From JANQIV01 sp050117315 (GTDB taxonomy: Bacteria; Bacteroidota; Ignavibacteria; Ignavibacteriales; Melioribacteraceae): a stretch of DNA of 64,000 nucleotides. Below the pieces are notes generated by a model. It was not told where the DNA came from. It saw only the letters and a list, made by a program, of their open reading frames with translations, and made no database searches. Position 1 is the stretch's first letter. Each line of letters opens with the position of its first letter. The stretch lies in the NCBI GenBank assembly GCA_050117315.1, contig JASFMY010000009.1, positions 1 through 64,000 of the forward strand, written 5' to 3'. Below, piece after piece: positions 55,098-64,000 of this stretch. A program made the position numbers and the translations under genes.

Positions 55098-55778
55098 ATG
55101 TCCGAAAAATATCTTATAGCCATAGATGGTCCCGCAGGTGCGGGCAAAAGTACTATAGCAAAAATGATTGCCGGTAAACTGGGTTATGTCTATTTAGATA
55201 CCGGTGCAATGTACAGGGCGGTAACTACTATAGCTCTTGAAAAAGGAATTGCCGACGATGGGAACGCGGTAATTGAACTTGCTAAAAATATTGAATTGGA
55301 ATTGACCTTTGAGAATGGTGTTACGAAGGTTTTTGTTAACGGTGAGGAAATAACAGATAGAATTAGAACACCTGAAGTAAATGCTAAAGTAAGTGATATA
55401 AGCCGGATTCCTGAAGTAAGAAAAGAGATGGTGAGGATCCAGAAAAAAATGGGCGAGGATGGCAGTCTTGTTTCCGAGGGGCGCGATACAACTACCGTTG
55501 TTTTTCCCAATGCAGATTTAAAGATTTTCTTGACTGCTTCGTTAGATGAACGCGCAAAGAGGAGGTATCTTGAATACAAAGAAAAAGGCGTTGAAACTAC
55601 CCTGGAAGAGGTGAAAAAAAGCATTGAAAACAGGGATCATATCGATAGTACGAGAAAAGTAAGCCCGTTAAAAAAGGCCGAAAACGCTTTTGAGATTGAT
55701 TCTACAGATATGAAAATAGAAAAAGAAATAGAAGTAATATTAAAAAAATTGGATAAATTAGACGACCGCAGCAATTAA
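55098..55778 (+). CDS. cmk: cytidylate kinase
   Basis: 226 aa. The P-loop IDGPAGAGKSTIA is at residues 9-21, followed by YLDTGAMYRAVTTIAL (CMP-binding region), LVSEGRDTTTVVFPNADLKI, RAKRRYLEYKEKG (lid) and NRDHIDSTRKVSPLKKA. It phosphorylates CMP and dCMP with ATP. The cmk-rpsA order seen here is conserved in many bacteria. In place of the usual GRDIGT the sequence has GRDTTT, a small local difference also seen in relatives. Confidence 0.95.
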   Translation: MSEKYLIAIDGPAGAGKSTIAKMIAGKLGYVYLDTGAMYRAVTTIALEKGIADDGNAVIELAKNIELELTFENGVTKVFVNGEEITDRIRTPEVNAKVSDISRIPEVRKEMVRIQKKMGEDGSLVSEGRDTTTVVFPNADLKIFLTASLDERAKRRYLEYKEKGVETTLEEVKKSIENRDHIDSTRKVSPLKKAENAFEIDSTDMKIEKEIEVILKKLDKLDDRSN

Positions 55779-55860
55779 CTAATGTTAAACTAAATTATTT
55801 TTCTGCGCTGATTACTTTTGCGGCAAAGTAACGGAACGCAGATATTTTTTTGGAGGCTTA

Positions 55861-57816
55861 ATGTCTGAAGAAAAAGAAAAGACAAACGTTGAAGAAACTA
55901 CTGAATTGGTGGATGATACAACAGATAAAAATGTAAGTGAAGAAGTAAAAGAAGGAACTGTTGCAGAGCAACCTGCAGAAACAAAATCCGGTTCAAAGAT
56001 CGATAGGAATAAATTCTTAAATAATGAAGAATACTCCGACAGCGAATTACTTGAATTGGAAAAGCTTTATGAAACATCTTTCAGGGATATCCAGGAAGGT
56101 GAGATTATTGCAGGCAAAATAGTTGGTATTGACGGCGATAATGTTGTGCTTGATGTCGGCTTTAAATCCGACGGCACGGTTCCGAAGAATGAATTTAGTG
56201 CAACGGAAGAAATTAAACTTGGCGAATCTGTTGATATAGTTATCGAAAGCGTTGAAGACGAAGAAGGAAATCTCGTACTCAGCAAAAAGAGAGCCGACTT
56301 CCTTAAAGTTTGGGAAAAAATTATACATGCACATGAACACGATGAAATTATTGTGGGTAAAATTCTTAAAAGAATTAAAGGCGGTATGGTTGTTGACCTT
56401 ATGGGTATTGAGGCATTCCTGCCGGGCTCACAAATAGATATTAGACCTGTTCGCGATTTTGATGCATTCGTTGGGCAAACAATGGATTTCAAAATTGTTA
56501 AAATAAATATTCCTACAGAGAATGTTGTTGTTTCACATAAAGTACTTATTGAAGAAACAATTGCCGACCAAAGAAAAGAAATTCTTGACGGTCTTGAAAA
56601 AGGACAGATACTTGAAGGCATCGTTAAAGCAATTACTGACTTTGGTGTGTTTGTTGACCTTGGCGGTGTTGACGGTTTAATTCATATCACCGACTTAAGC
56701 TGGGGTAGAATAAACCATCCGAGCGAAGTAGTGAAATTAGACGAAAAAATAAAAGTAGTTGTAACCGATTACGATAAAGAGAAGAAAAGAATTTCTCTCA
56801 GCTTAAAACAATTACAGGAACATCCCTGGGAAAAAATCGAAGATAAATACAAAATCGGTGATAAAGTTTCCGGTCGTGTTGTTTCTCTTACAGATTACGG
56901 CGCATTCATTGAAATTGAAAAAGGTATTGAAGGCTTAATCCATATTTCCGAAATGAGCTGGACACAGCATATCAGCCACCCGTCGCAATTTGTTTCAATG
57001 GGACAGGTTGTTGAAGCTGTTATTCTAAGCCTTGATAAAGACGACAAAAAAATATCCCTCGGAATGAAACAACTTACCCCTGATCCGTGGGAAGAATTAA
57101 TGAAGAAATATCCTGTCGGATCAAAACATACCGGTATAGCGCGTAACTTAACCAACTTCGGTGTATTTGTTGAGTTGGAGCCCGGCATTGACGGGTTGAT
57201 TCATATCTCCGATTTATCATGGACAAAGAAAATTCGTCACCCCGGGGAAGTTGTTAAAAAAGGTGAATCAATTGAATCTGTAGTTTTAAGCATTGATACC
57301 GAATCAAGAAAAATATCTCTGGGGCATAAACAAGTTGAAGATAACCCGTGGGATAATTTTGAAAACGTTTATGCAGTTGGTAAAGATACGGATGTTAAAA
57401 TTGTAAGAATCATTGAAAAAGGTTTGATAGCGGAACTGCCTTCGGGAGTTGACGGATTTATTCCTTCAACCCAGTTGTCTACTTCGAAAATCAAAAACTT
57501 ATCGATCTGTTTCCCGGTAGATTCTGAAATCAAAGTTAGAGTTGTTGAATTTGACAAAGAAAACAAAAAAATAGTACTTAGCGCTCTGGCTGTTGTTAAA
57601 GAGCAATCCGACGATGAAATAGCTGAATATATCAGAGAACACAAGCTTGATAAAGTAGGTGTTGACGATATAAAACAGGCTGATGCCGGTAAATTTGACT
57701 CATCGGATTTTAACTTATACGAAGACAGAGAAATGCCTAAAATGCCGGAACCGCCTGCTTCTCCAAAAGAAACGGCTCAAAAGGAGAACAAAGAAAAGAA
57801 AGAAGAAAAAGAATAG
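55861..57816 (+). CDS. rpsA: 30S ribosomal protein S1
   Basis: 651 aa. After an acidic N-terminal tail (about 1-75) there are six S1/OB repeats at about 78-150, 163-235, 250-322, 335-407, 420-492 and 507-577. Repeats 3 to 5 carry the clear pattern TDFGVFVDLGGVDGLIHITD, TDYGAFIEIEKGIEGLIHIS and TNFGVFVELEPGIDGLIHIS. A lysine/glutamate-rich tail ends the protein. It binds mRNA and assists translation initiation on the ribosome. Strong ribosome binding site GGAGG. The acidic N-terminal extension is longer than in Escherichia coli S1 and is common in FCB-group bacteria. Confidence 0.96.
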   Translation: MSEEKEKTNVEETTELVDDTTDKNVSEEVKEGTVAEQPAETKSGSKIDRNKFLNNEEYSDSELLELEKLYETSFRDIQEGEIIAGKIVGIDGDNVVLDVGFKSDGTVPKNEFSATEEIKLGESVDIVIESVEDEEGNLVLSKKRADFLKVWEKIIHAHEHDEIIVGKILKRIKGGMVVDLMGIEAFLPGSQIDIRPVRDFDAFVGQTMDFKIVKINIPTENVVVSHKVLIEETIADQRKEILDGLEKGQILEGIVKAITDFGVFVDLGGVDGLIHITDLSWGRINHPSEVVKLDEKIKVVVTDYDKEKKRISLSLKQLQEHPWEKIEDKYKIGDKVSGRVVSLTDYGAFIEIEKGIEGLIHISEMSWTQHISHPSQFVSMGQVVEAVILSLDKDDKKISLGMKQLTPDPWEELMKKYPVGSKHTGIARNLTNFGVFVELEPGIDGLIHISDLSWTKKIRHPGEVVKKGESIESVVLSIDTESRKISLGHKQVEDNPWDNFENVYAVGKDTDVKIVRIIEKGLIAELPSGVDGFIPSTQLSTSKIKNLSICFPVDSEIKVRVVEFDKENKKIVLSALAVVKEQSDDEIAEYIREHKLDKVGVDDIKQADAGKFDSSDFNLYEDREMPKMPEPPASPKETAQKENKEKKEEKE

Positions 57817-57827
57817 ATAATATTTTT

Positions 57828-57885
57828 AAGGCTGTATTTAATTTGGGTAATTTATAACTTCCAATTTAGGTACAGCCTTTTTTTA
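57828..57885 (+). terminator. terminator after rpsA
   Basis: AAGGCTGTA (57828-57836) pairs with TACAGCCTT (57871-57879), with an inner pairing TTAATTTGG/CCAATTTAG partly extending the stem, then a T tract. Confidence 0.75.
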
Positions 57886-57919
57886 TTGAATATTGTCTAT
57901 TGAAAATTGATAATTAGTT

Positions 57920-59263
57920 ATGAGAGTAGCGTTTTATACATTCGGGTGTAAACTTAATTTTTCCGAGACTTCAACAATCGGCAAAGAATTCTTAGAAAAA
58001 GGGTTTGATATTGTTGATTACAGGGAAAATGCCGATGTTTATGTTTTAAATACCTGTACTGTTACAGAAAACGCTGAAAAAGATTGCAGGCAGTTGGTAC
58101 GCAGAATATTAAGACAGAATCCTGATGCATATGTAGCTGTTACCGGGTGTTATGCTCAATTACGCCCTGAAGAGATTGCCGGTATAGAAGGTGTTGATGC
58201 AGTTTTAGGCAGCAATGAGAAATTCAAAATATTTGATTTGTTAGACGGCTTTGAAAAAAATGAGTTCTCATGCATTTATGTTTCGCCGACAGAAGATCTA
58301 AACTCATTCAACTTTTCATCATCAACCGAGGCTGACGGAAGAACAAGAGCCTTTTTCAAAATACAGGACGGCTGTGATTATAAATGCTCATTTTGTACGA
58401 TCCCGCTTGCCCGCGGCAAAGGCAGAAGCATGAATCCGGATGATGTTGAAAATCAATTCAAAAAAATAATTTCCGAAGGTTATAAAGAAATAATTTTAAC
58501 CGGCGTTAATGTTGGCGATTACAATCATAGTAAAACAGATTTCCAAAATCTGTTAAAAAGAATAATAAAAATCGAAGGCGACTTTAGGGTGAGAATTAGC
58601 TCGATCGAGCCGAATTTACTTACCGATGAAATTATTCAGTTAACTGGGGATAACCCGAAAATATGTAATCATTTTCATGTCCCTTTGCAAAGCGGCAGTC
58701 ATGAAGTTCTAAAACTAATGCAGCGCAGGTATACTGTAGACCATTATTTAAATAGAATCCATAAAGCCGTAAATACAATTGATGATTTGGGAGTTGGTGT
58801 TGATGTGATTGTCGGTTTCCCCGGAGAAACTGACGATAATTTTATAGAAACTTATAACTTTATCAAAGAACTGCCTGTTTCTTACCTTCATGTTTTTACT
58901 TACAGTGAAAGACCGAAGACAAAAGCAATTGCACTAGACGGCAGTGTTGAAGTCTCCGAAAGAAAAAGAAGAAACAATATGCTTCGCATTTTAAGCGAAA
59001 AAAAGAAAAATGAATTTTACAGGAAAATGCTCGGCAGGGAGTTAAAAATTTTATTTGAAGAGGAAAATTATCATGGATTTATGAAAGGATTTTCATCAAA
59101 TTACGTACGTGTAAAAAGTATTTATGATGAATCACTTATAAATAAATTTTCCAATTACAAAATAAACGGTGTTGATGATAATATTTGTACTATTGAAACA
59201 AATGGTATTAGGCAAAGGCCTAAGCATGTTCGCTCATTTTCAAGAAAAGCTTTAGGGAGTTAA
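57920..59263 (+). CDS. mtaB: tRNA t6A37 methylthiotransferase
   Basis: 447 aa. An N-terminal UPF0004 domain with three Cys for a 4Fe-4S cluster (FYTFGCKLN, LNTCTVTENAEKDC, VTGCYAQL) precedes a radical SAM core with CDYKCSFCTIPLARGKGRS, then HFHVPLQSGSHEVLKLMQRR and DVIVGFPGETD, and a C-terminal TRAM-like region. The GCKLN motif and ARGKGRS place it in the MtaB branch (2-methylthio on t6A37), rather than the MiaB or RimO branches. It is in the same direction as the core genes around it. Confidence 0.9.
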   Translation: MRVAFYTFGCKLNFSETSTIGKEFLEKGFDIVDYRENADVYVLNTCTVTENAEKDCRQLVRRILRQNPDAYVAVTGCYAQLRPEEIAGIEGVDAVLGSNEKFKIFDLLDGFEKNEFSCIYVSPTEDLNSFNFSSSTEADGRTRAFFKIQDGCDYKCSFCTIPLARGKGRSMNPDDVENQFKKIISEGYKEIILTGVNVGDYNHSKTDFQNLLKRIIKIEGDFRVRISSIEPNLLTDEIIQLTGDNPKICNHFHVPLQSGSHEVLKLMQRRYTVDHYLNRIHKAVNTIDDLGVGVDVIVGFPGETDDNFIETYNFIKELPVSYLHVFTYSERPKTKAIALDGSVEVSERKRRNNMLRILSEKKKNEFYRKMLGRELKILFEEENYHGFMKGFSSNYVRVKSIYDESLINKFSNYKINGVDDNICTIETNGIRQRPKHVRSFSRKALGS

Positions 59264-59345
59264 ACAATACTATCTCATCCGCCCGACTTTATGCGTAGGT
59301 GGATAAAACAAAAACTTTGAAATAGAAAAAATTAACGGGTATATC

Positions 59346-60071
59346 ATGAAAAATATTATCGTCGTTACAATACTTTTCACAGCTTTTATAACTGCGCAGG
59401 AAAATCAAACCGGAAGTCTGCTTGAATTAAAAAATGAAATTGCACTTAACATTGAAAATGAACAAGATATAGAAGTATTACCCACCGCTGAAAAAAAGAG
59501 CGTTGGGCTTGCAATTATTTACTCGTTGCTTTTACCCGGTATGGGCGAATTATATGCAGGTGATTACAGTTTAGGAAAGTATTTTACAATTGCAGATGTT
59601 GTTTCATGGGGATTTGTTGTAGGGTTCAATGTTTACGGCAGCAACCAGGAGGACAATTACAAGGCATTTGCCAAAACCAATGCCGATGTAAATCCTGACG
59701 GAAAAGATGACGACTATTTTGGCGATATTGGCAATTACCTGAATATTTATGATTACAATTTGGAGAGAGAACAACTGCGCAGTTTTGAGGAAGTTTATAA
59801 TCTTGATACGCATTATTGGAAATGGGAAAATAATTCTGTCAGGGAAGAATACCGCAGCATGTGGACCAACAGCGAACAAGCTTATGACAAAGTTCAGTTT
59901 GCGGTTGGCGCACTCGTAATTAACAGGATTATCAGTGCAATAAATGCAGCCAGGATAGTTGGAAGGCATAATAAAAAAGTTGATGAACTCAGCTGGAATG
60001 TTTCGGTTGGTCTATCTCAAAAAACTAATCTTCCCCCAGGAGTTGAAGTAAATTTAATTACAGCTTTTTAG
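59346..60071 (+). CDS. DUF5683-like secreted or membrane protein
   Basis: 241 aa with a signal peptide (ending FITAQ), an acidic stretch, then a hydrophobic segment with the phrase SLLLPGMGELYAGDYSLGKY, the mark of DUF5683-type proteins. A second helical segment is near 185-205 (FAVGALVINRIISAINAA). The middle (about 95-175) is rich in Asp, Asn and Tyr. Family function is unknown; it occurs in Bacteroidetes-group envelopes. It is between mtaB and truA, with no tight coupling to either. Confidence 0.65.
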   Translation: MKNIIVVTILFTAFITAQENQTGSLLELKNEIALNIENEQDIEVLPTAEKKSVGLAIIYSLLLPGMGELYAGDYSLGKYFTIADVVSWGFVVGFNVYGSNQEDNYKAFAKTNADVNPDGKDDDYFGDIGNYLNIYDYNLEREQLRSFEEVYNLDTHYWKWENNSVREEYRSMWTNSEQAYDKVQFAVGALVINRIISAINAARIVGRHNKKVDELSWNVSVGLSQKTNLPPGVEVNLITAF

Positions 60072-60125
60072 TGAAATTATATTCTTATTTTTATTCATTG
60101 TGTTATAAAAATAAAATTTAATTTC

Positions 60126-60878
60126 ATGCCCAACTACAAACTTACAATTCAATACGACGGAACCGGTTATGCAGGGTGGCAGATCCAAAAAAGTGACGTG
60201 ACGGTTCAAGGAAAAATTACCGAAGCGCTTGAAATAATTACCAAAGAAAAAATAAATTTAATCGGGTCTGGCAGGACAGACGCAGGTGTTCATGCCCTCG
60301 GGCAGGTGGCAAATTTTCAAATCGGGAAGGAATTTGACATCTTTAAACTGCAGCATTCGTTGAACTCTATGCTGCCTGAAAACATTTCAATAGAGAAAGT
60401 TCAAATAGTCAATAATGAATTCCACTCACGTTTTGATGCAAAACAAAGAAGCTACGTTTATTTGATCAACACAGTCAAGTCACCGTTTTATTATAAGTAT
60501 GCTTATTTTTATCAACCGGTTAAAAATTATCCAATTAAAGATTTAAATCAATTAAGCAAGACATTGATAGGCAGACATGATTTTACTTCTTTATCAAAAA
60601 AGAATATTGAAATAGAAAATAAAGAATGTGAAATATTCGATATTCATTGGCGGAAAAGCAAAGATTTATATTTCTTTTATATAAATGCAAACCGTTATTT
60701 GCACGGGATGGTACGTACTATTGTCGGGACAATTTTAGAAGGTGTAAAATGTAATTGCAGTGAAGATTACCTTCTTGAAATATTGGAAAAGAAAAATCGT
60801 GAAGAAGGCGGCAAAGCAGTCCCGGCAAAAGGACTGTTTCTTTATAGGGTTAGGTACTCTAGTAAAATTAAGAATTGA
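60126..60878 (+). CDS. truA: tRNA pseudouridine synthase A
   Basis: 250 aa. Catalytic motif GSGRTDAGVHALGQVANF with the active Asp, N-terminal LTIQYDGTGYAGWQIQKSDV, and the second-module signature RYLHGMVRTIVGTILE. It converts uridines 38-40 of the tRNA anticodon arm to pseudouridine. Length and motif order are standard for TruA. Confidence 0.95.
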   Translation: MPNYKLTIQYDGTGYAGWQIQKSDVTVQGKITEALEIITKEKINLIGSGRTDAGVHALGQVANFQIGKEFDIFKLQHSLNSMLPENISIEKVQIVNNEFHSRFDAKQRSYVYLINTVKSPFYYKYAYFYQPVKNYPIKDLNQLSKTLIGRHDFTSLSKKNIEIENKECEIFDIHWRKSKDLYFFYINANRYLHGMVRTIVGTILEGVKCNCSEDYLLEILEKKNREEGGKAVPAKGLFLYRVRYSSKIKN

Positions 60879-60964
60879 TCCAATCTAAAATAGATCCTAC
60901 GATTTAGTCCTAATAACTTCAGATAATTTTTAATAAATTACATATCCAATAAATTAAATAAATT

Positions 60965-61417
60965 ATGCAATTTTTAACCGGTTTACATCCTTTATTTGTT
61001 CATTTTCCGATTGCGCTTTATATAATTTATGTCCTCTTTGAGATAACCGGACTTTTCTATAAAGAAAATCATTTTACTAAAGCTGCCCAGTATTTATTGT
61101 TTATAACTTTAATTACTGATGTGATGTCGGCATTAACAGGGAACCAGGCTACAGGTACAGCGGATCACTTATCGATGGGTAGAAGTAGTGAAATTAAAGA
61201 ACACGAAAGTACAGCCAATATTTTTATCTGGTTTGTTGTGTTTTTATTTGTTGGCAGAACATACCTTTTACTAAAGAAGAAGTTAATTAAGAAATATAAA
61301 ATAGTAATTACCGTCGTATCATTAATAGGGTTACTGTTGGTCTTTGAAACTGCTGACCACGGCGGAAAATTGGTCTATAAATTCGGTGTCGGTACGGATC
61401 TGATGAGAGAAAAATGA
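60965..61417 (+). CDS. DUF2231 membrane protein
   Basis: 150 aa, four predicted membrane helices. The N-terminal signature LHPLFVHFPIALYIIYVLFE is that of DUF2231, and the C-terminus (ADHGGKLVYKFGVGTD) matches its end motif. Some family members are heme- or cytochrome-linked, but function is not established. The stop overlaps the next gene by 4 bases (ATGA), so the two are co-translated. Confidence 0.85.
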   Translation: MQFLTGLHPLFVHFPIALYIIYVLFEITGLFYKENHFTKAAQYLLFITLITDVMSALTGNQATGTADHLSMGRSSEIKEHESTANIFIWFVVFLFVGRTYLLLKKKLIKKYKIVITVVSLIGLLLVFETADHGGKLVYKFGVGTDLMREK

Positions 61418-62001
61418 AAAAAACAGTTTGTATATTGATTTTATTTACTACAGTATTTTATTCCCAGGATTTTAAATTCGGCCAGGCGAAAGGGCTGTTT
61501 ATGTCTATTGGTGTTGGACCGCGTGTGCCCGTTGGCAAAATGTCGAAATTTCAAAATGTAGGTTCAGGTGTTAACGTTGCTTTCTCATATACAGACAACG
61601 AATTCCTGCCTTTTTTTGTTTACGGCAAAGTGGGATTCACACATTTTCCCGGAAGGCAAAGTTTATACGCCGAGACTGATTATTCGTCCTTTTCAAGTAA
61701 TATTTTTACCGGGGATTTCGGCGTTAGATTTTACCTGCCTCCGCTTGTTGAACAAGTAGTAATAATAATGCCCGTAGTAGAAGCAGGCGCATCTTTATGT
61801 TTATTTAAAAAGTTTCACCAATTTAAAATCGGAAGGGGTAAAAATAGTTATAACGAGGATAATTTTAATGGCGGCTTTCATATTGGAATCGGAGTCTCAA
61901 TGTTTTTAATGGAAGCCGTTGCCGGCTACAATTTTTTTAACGCGAATCAATTCTTATGGTTTGACTTAAAACTTAGAATACCGATTTATACTGTTATCTA
62001 A
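61414..62001 (+). CDS. small outer-membrane beta-barrel-like protein
   Basis: 195 aa with a signal peptide (about 1-17, ending FYSQD). The mature part shows alternating hydrophobic strands (GLFMSIGVGPRVP, PFFVYGKVGFTHFP, GFHIGIGVSMFL) and ends in a strand with an aromatic (WFDLKLRIPIYTVI), compatible with an eight-stranded barrel. No specific family is recognised. It is translationally coupled to the DUF2231 gene and followed 10 bases later by the enoyl-CoA hydratase gene. Confidence 0.6.
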   Translation: MKKTVCILILFTTVFYSQDFKFGQAKGLFMSIGVGPRVPVGKMSKFQNVGSGVNVAFSYTDNEFLPFFVYGKVGFTHFPGRQSLYAETDYSSFSSNIFTGDFGVRFYLPPLVEQVVIIMPVVEAGASLCLFKKFHQFKIGRGKNSYNEDNFNGGFHIGIGVSMFLMEAVAGYNFFNANQFLWFDLKLRIPIYTVI

Positions 62002-62011
62002 AGGAGGAGAA

Positions 62012-62794
62012 ATGGAATATCAAAATTTATTATACGAAATAAAGGAATCTATCGGGATAGTAACTGTAAACAGACCTGAAAAATTAAATGCGCTGAACAA
62101 CCGGACTATTCAGGAAATCAATGAACTGTTCACTGAAATAAAAGATGATGAAAATGTAAAAGTTGTAATTCTTACCGGAGCTGGCGAAAAAGCATTTGTT
62201 GCCGGTGCGGATATTGCGGAATTAAATAAACTCGATATTTTAACAGGTAAAGAGTTTGCGGAAAACGGGCAGGCTGTATTTAATTTAATTGAAAACCTGG
62301 AAAAGCCAGTAATTGCTGCGGTGAACGGTTTTGCACTTGGCGGAGGCTGCGAACTTGCCCTGGCATGTCATATAAGGCTGGCATCCGAAAAAGCCATGTT
62401 TGGGCAGCCGGAAGTTAACCTTGCAATTATTCCCGGTTACGGCGGCACACAAAGACTTGCAAGATTAATTAACAAAGGCAGAGCAATTGAATATATTCTT
62501 ACCGGTGAAATGATTCCTGCCGATGAAGCTTACAGGATTGGTTTGGCGAACAAAGTTTATCCAGCCGATGAACTAATGCCTAAGGCTTTTGAGATGGCTC
62601 AGAAAATTATCACCAAAGGACCTATTGCGGTACAAATGGCGCTTAAAGCGGCATTAGCAAGCGCCGAACTACCTTTAAGCGACGGACAGAAACTGGAAGC
62701 AAGTTTGTTCGGGGCATGTTGCGGATCGGAAGATTTTAAAGAAGGAACTTCTGCATTTCTTGAAAAAAGAAAACCTGTTTATAAGAATAAATAG
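62012..62794 (+). CDS. enoyl-CoA hydratase/crotonase
   Basis: 260 aa of the crotonase fold. CoA-binding and oxyanion motifs KAFVAGADIAEL and NGFALGGGCELALACHIRLA, then FGQPEVNLAIIPGYGGTQRL; both catalytic glutamates of true hydratases (in GGGCEL and QPEVNL) are present. It hydrates short trans-2-enoyl-CoA esters such as crotonyl-CoA in fatty-acid or butyrate metabolism. Strong ribosome binding site AAAGGAGGAG. No other beta-oxidation gene is adjacent. Confidence 0.9.
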   Translation: MEYQNLLYEIKESIGIVTVNRPEKLNALNNRTIQEINELFTEIKDDENVKVVILTGAGEKAFVAGADIAELNKLDILTGKEFAENGQAVFNLIENLEKPVIAAVNGFALGGGCELALACHIRLASEKAMFGQPEVNLAIIPGYGGTQRLARLINKGRAIEYILTGEMIPADEAYRIGLANKVYPADELMPKAFEMAQKIITKGPIAVQMALKAALASAELPLSDGQKLEASLFGACCGSEDFKEGTSAFLEKRKPVYKNK

Positions 62795-62806
62795 AAGTTT
62801 TTGATA

Positions 62807-63775
62807 ATGCAGAAAATAAAAATACTGATTGTATTGCTTACTCTTAATTTATCGTTACTGTTAGGCAACATAATTGTTGAATATGTTTCGAAAGAAAAAA
62901 CAACGCGGTTACAAAAAACAAGCAATATTGAAATAGAAAGTTTACTGCTTAAAGAACTATTAGAGAACGGAATAAAGAAGGATTGGATAAAACAGAAGAA
63001 ATCAAAACGTGAAAATGAATTTTATAATGTAACCGTTCCGCGGGATTTATCGATTACTTCTTTATTAAGAAATTTAAATCAAACCCTTCAGGGAAACGAC
63101 CTAAAATTTAGTACGGTAGAGTTCGAAGAAAACGGCAAAACTAAGTTTGAAATTTTTGAGAACAACAAACGCAAAACTTTATATTATTTTTTTTATGATG
63201 ACTCTTTAAAAAGAGAATCATCGTCAATTTCTTTTTTAATTAATATTGCCGATAACGAAGAATTATCAGATCGATTTTATAATGCTGTCGTCCCGTTAAC
63301 CTTTCTAATAAGACCGTCGGAAAATTCAGACAGTCTGTTAACAAAAATCTCAAACTCATCCTACAACTACTTTGTTTTATTAGACGATAATATTGAAGAG
63401 GAAAAGTATTGCCTAGATTTAACCTTTAGTAAAATAAGATTGAAAGCCGTTATTGAAGATATCTGTAAATCGTTTGGTGAGTGTAGTCTTTTTGTTCTCG
63501 ATAGAAATTCAAAGCTGGCAAGATCATCCGTATTTAATTTTATAGAAAATGAATTTCGCAAAAGAAGAAAAAAAATTATTTATCTCGATGAGTTCAAAAA
63601 AATAACCGGCAGCGAAATAATTATAAAATCTGAGTTCAATTATTATGTCAATAATAGAAGTCGGCAGCATAAAATTCTGATGACCACTGATGTTTTTAAC
63701 GCATTAAAAAATGATATTCAAAAAAGTTTAAAGAGGGGAGATAGATATTTTTCAATGAAAGAAATAATCAATTGA
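62807..63775 (+). CDS. envelope protein, possibly divergent polysaccharide deacetylase fold
   Basis: 322 aa from ATG 62807. An N-terminal signal anchor (residues 1-22) is followed by a lysine-rich helical region (about 30-115). A later part (about 140-270) has the order SFLINIADN, VPLTFLIRPSENS, YFVLLDDNI, SLFVLDRNSKLA and IIYLDEF. This loosely follows the strand order of the divergent polysaccharide deacetylase family, but the usual Asp-Asp and His ligands are missing. I would call it hypothetical. It overlaps the convergent M16 gene by 8 bases. Confidence 0.5.
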   Translation: MQKIKILIVLLTLNLSLLLGNIIVEYVSKEKTTRLQKTSNIEIESLLLKELLENGIKKDWIKQKKSKRENEFYNVTVPRDLSITSLLRNLNQTLQGNDLKFSTVEFEENGKTKFEIFENNKRKTLYYFFYDDSLKRESSSISFLINIADNEELSDRFYNAVVPLTFLIRPSENSDSLLTKISNSSYNYFVLLDDNIEEEKYCLDLTFSKIRLKAVIEDICKSFGECSLFVLDRNSKLARSSVFNFIENEFRKRRKKIIYLDEFKKITGSEIIIKSEFNYYVNNRSRQHKILMTTDVFNALKNDIQKSLKRGDRYFSMKEIIN

Positions 63776-64000
63776 TAGGATTTCCTTCTTTGTCAAGTTC
63801 AATTATTTCCATATCAAACAAACTTGACAATTGCTTTTTTATAATTTCTCCGTTGCCCACCACAACAATTTTTAAGTTACCCGGGATGAGATATTTATTA
63901 GCCGCATCTAAACACGAGTCGAGATCAACGGAAGCAATGTTATTAATGAAATTATTGAAATAGTCATCAGGTAAACTGAAAAGCACCTGGGTTGTAATAT
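63768..64000 (-). CDS. M16-family peptidase, C-terminal end (partial)
   Basis: The last 76 residues of a gene that continues beyond the window. The segment FNNFINNIASVDLDSCLDAANKYL followed by LKIVVVGNGEIIKKQLSSL and a closing DKEGNP is the usual end of pitrilysin-type (M16) modules. The zinc motif, if any, lies outside. It is convergent with the hypothetical gene ending at 63775. Confidence 0.75.
   Translation of the reverse strand, partial: ITTQVLFSLPDDYFNNFINNIASVDLDSCLDAANKYLIPGNLKIVVVGNGEIIKKQLSSLFDMEIIELDKEGNPIN

Noticed and set aside
61414..62001. Alternative overlapping frame at 61568-61759
   Set aside because: Short frame inside the barrel-like gene with no ribosome binding site and no signal or domain.

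Overview
The window looks like a chromosomal segment from a low-GC member of the Ignavibacteria/Melioribacter branch of the Bacteroidetes-Chlorobi (FCB) group. The grounds are a type IX secretion C-terminal sorting domain of the NYPNPFNP kind, ECF sigma/FecR pairs feeding TonB receptors with an STN domain, DUF5683, DUF2231 and M64 families, and an AT-rich genome full of palindromic intergenic repeats. The genus assignment is inference. I saw no rRNA, tRNA or CRISPR array.

Layout. (1) 1-3800 is a decayed accessory region: an IS630-family element with broken transposase frames, a SIR2-like pseudogene (possible defence relic) that ends at the IS edge, and a degenerate 20-bp tandem array. (2) 3823-11435 carries a ClC chloride channel/antiporter, an M64 peptidase, and a tight M23 peptidase / CPBP / patatin-Omp85 operon. 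(3) 12008-35679 is the most distinctive part: two paralogous loci of ECF sigma, FecR anti-sigma, STN-type TonB receptor, one or two TlpA-like thioredoxin proteins, and a DsbD-like reductase. The first also has an M16 peptidase. There is no SusD. Both copies share a 175-bp palindromic repeat in the sigma/anti-sigma gap and a covarying hairpin in front of the receptor. I read them as a regulated outer-membrane uptake system coupled to periplasmic disulfide reduction and peptide cleavage. (4) 36053-37577 holds an internally deleted IS4-type element and an outer-membrane protein pseudogene. (5) 37620-43104 is a TonB receptor, a beta-propeller phytase-like lipoprotein and a calcineurin-type phosphoesterase, preceded by four TTAACA-like repeats at exact 11-bp spacing (a Pho box): a probable phosphate-starvation organophosphate scavenging operon.

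(6) 43634-44760 is a tandem pair of small secreted proteins with nearly identical leaders. (7) 45445-50016 encodes a glycyl-radical activase, a glycyl-radical enzyme resembling hydroxyproline dehydratase, and an Xaa-Pro aminopeptidase, which together suggest catabolism of proline/hydroxyproline peptides. (8) 50064-53740 is another decay zone: a lipoprotein, a truncated adenosine deaminase joined to the tail of a T9SS cargo gene, gene fragments, and an internally deleted ISAs1-type element. (9) 53827-64000 is ordinary core genome: SuhB-like phosphatase, Cmk, ribosomal protein S1, MtaB, TruA, an enoyl-CoA hydratase, several envelope proteins of unknown function, and the end of an M16 peptidase gene running off the window.

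Several frameshifts lie in A or G runs (SIR2 gene, IS630 transposase, second TonB receptor). Some could be sequencing errors, whereas in-frame TGA/TAG stops in other relics point to true decay.
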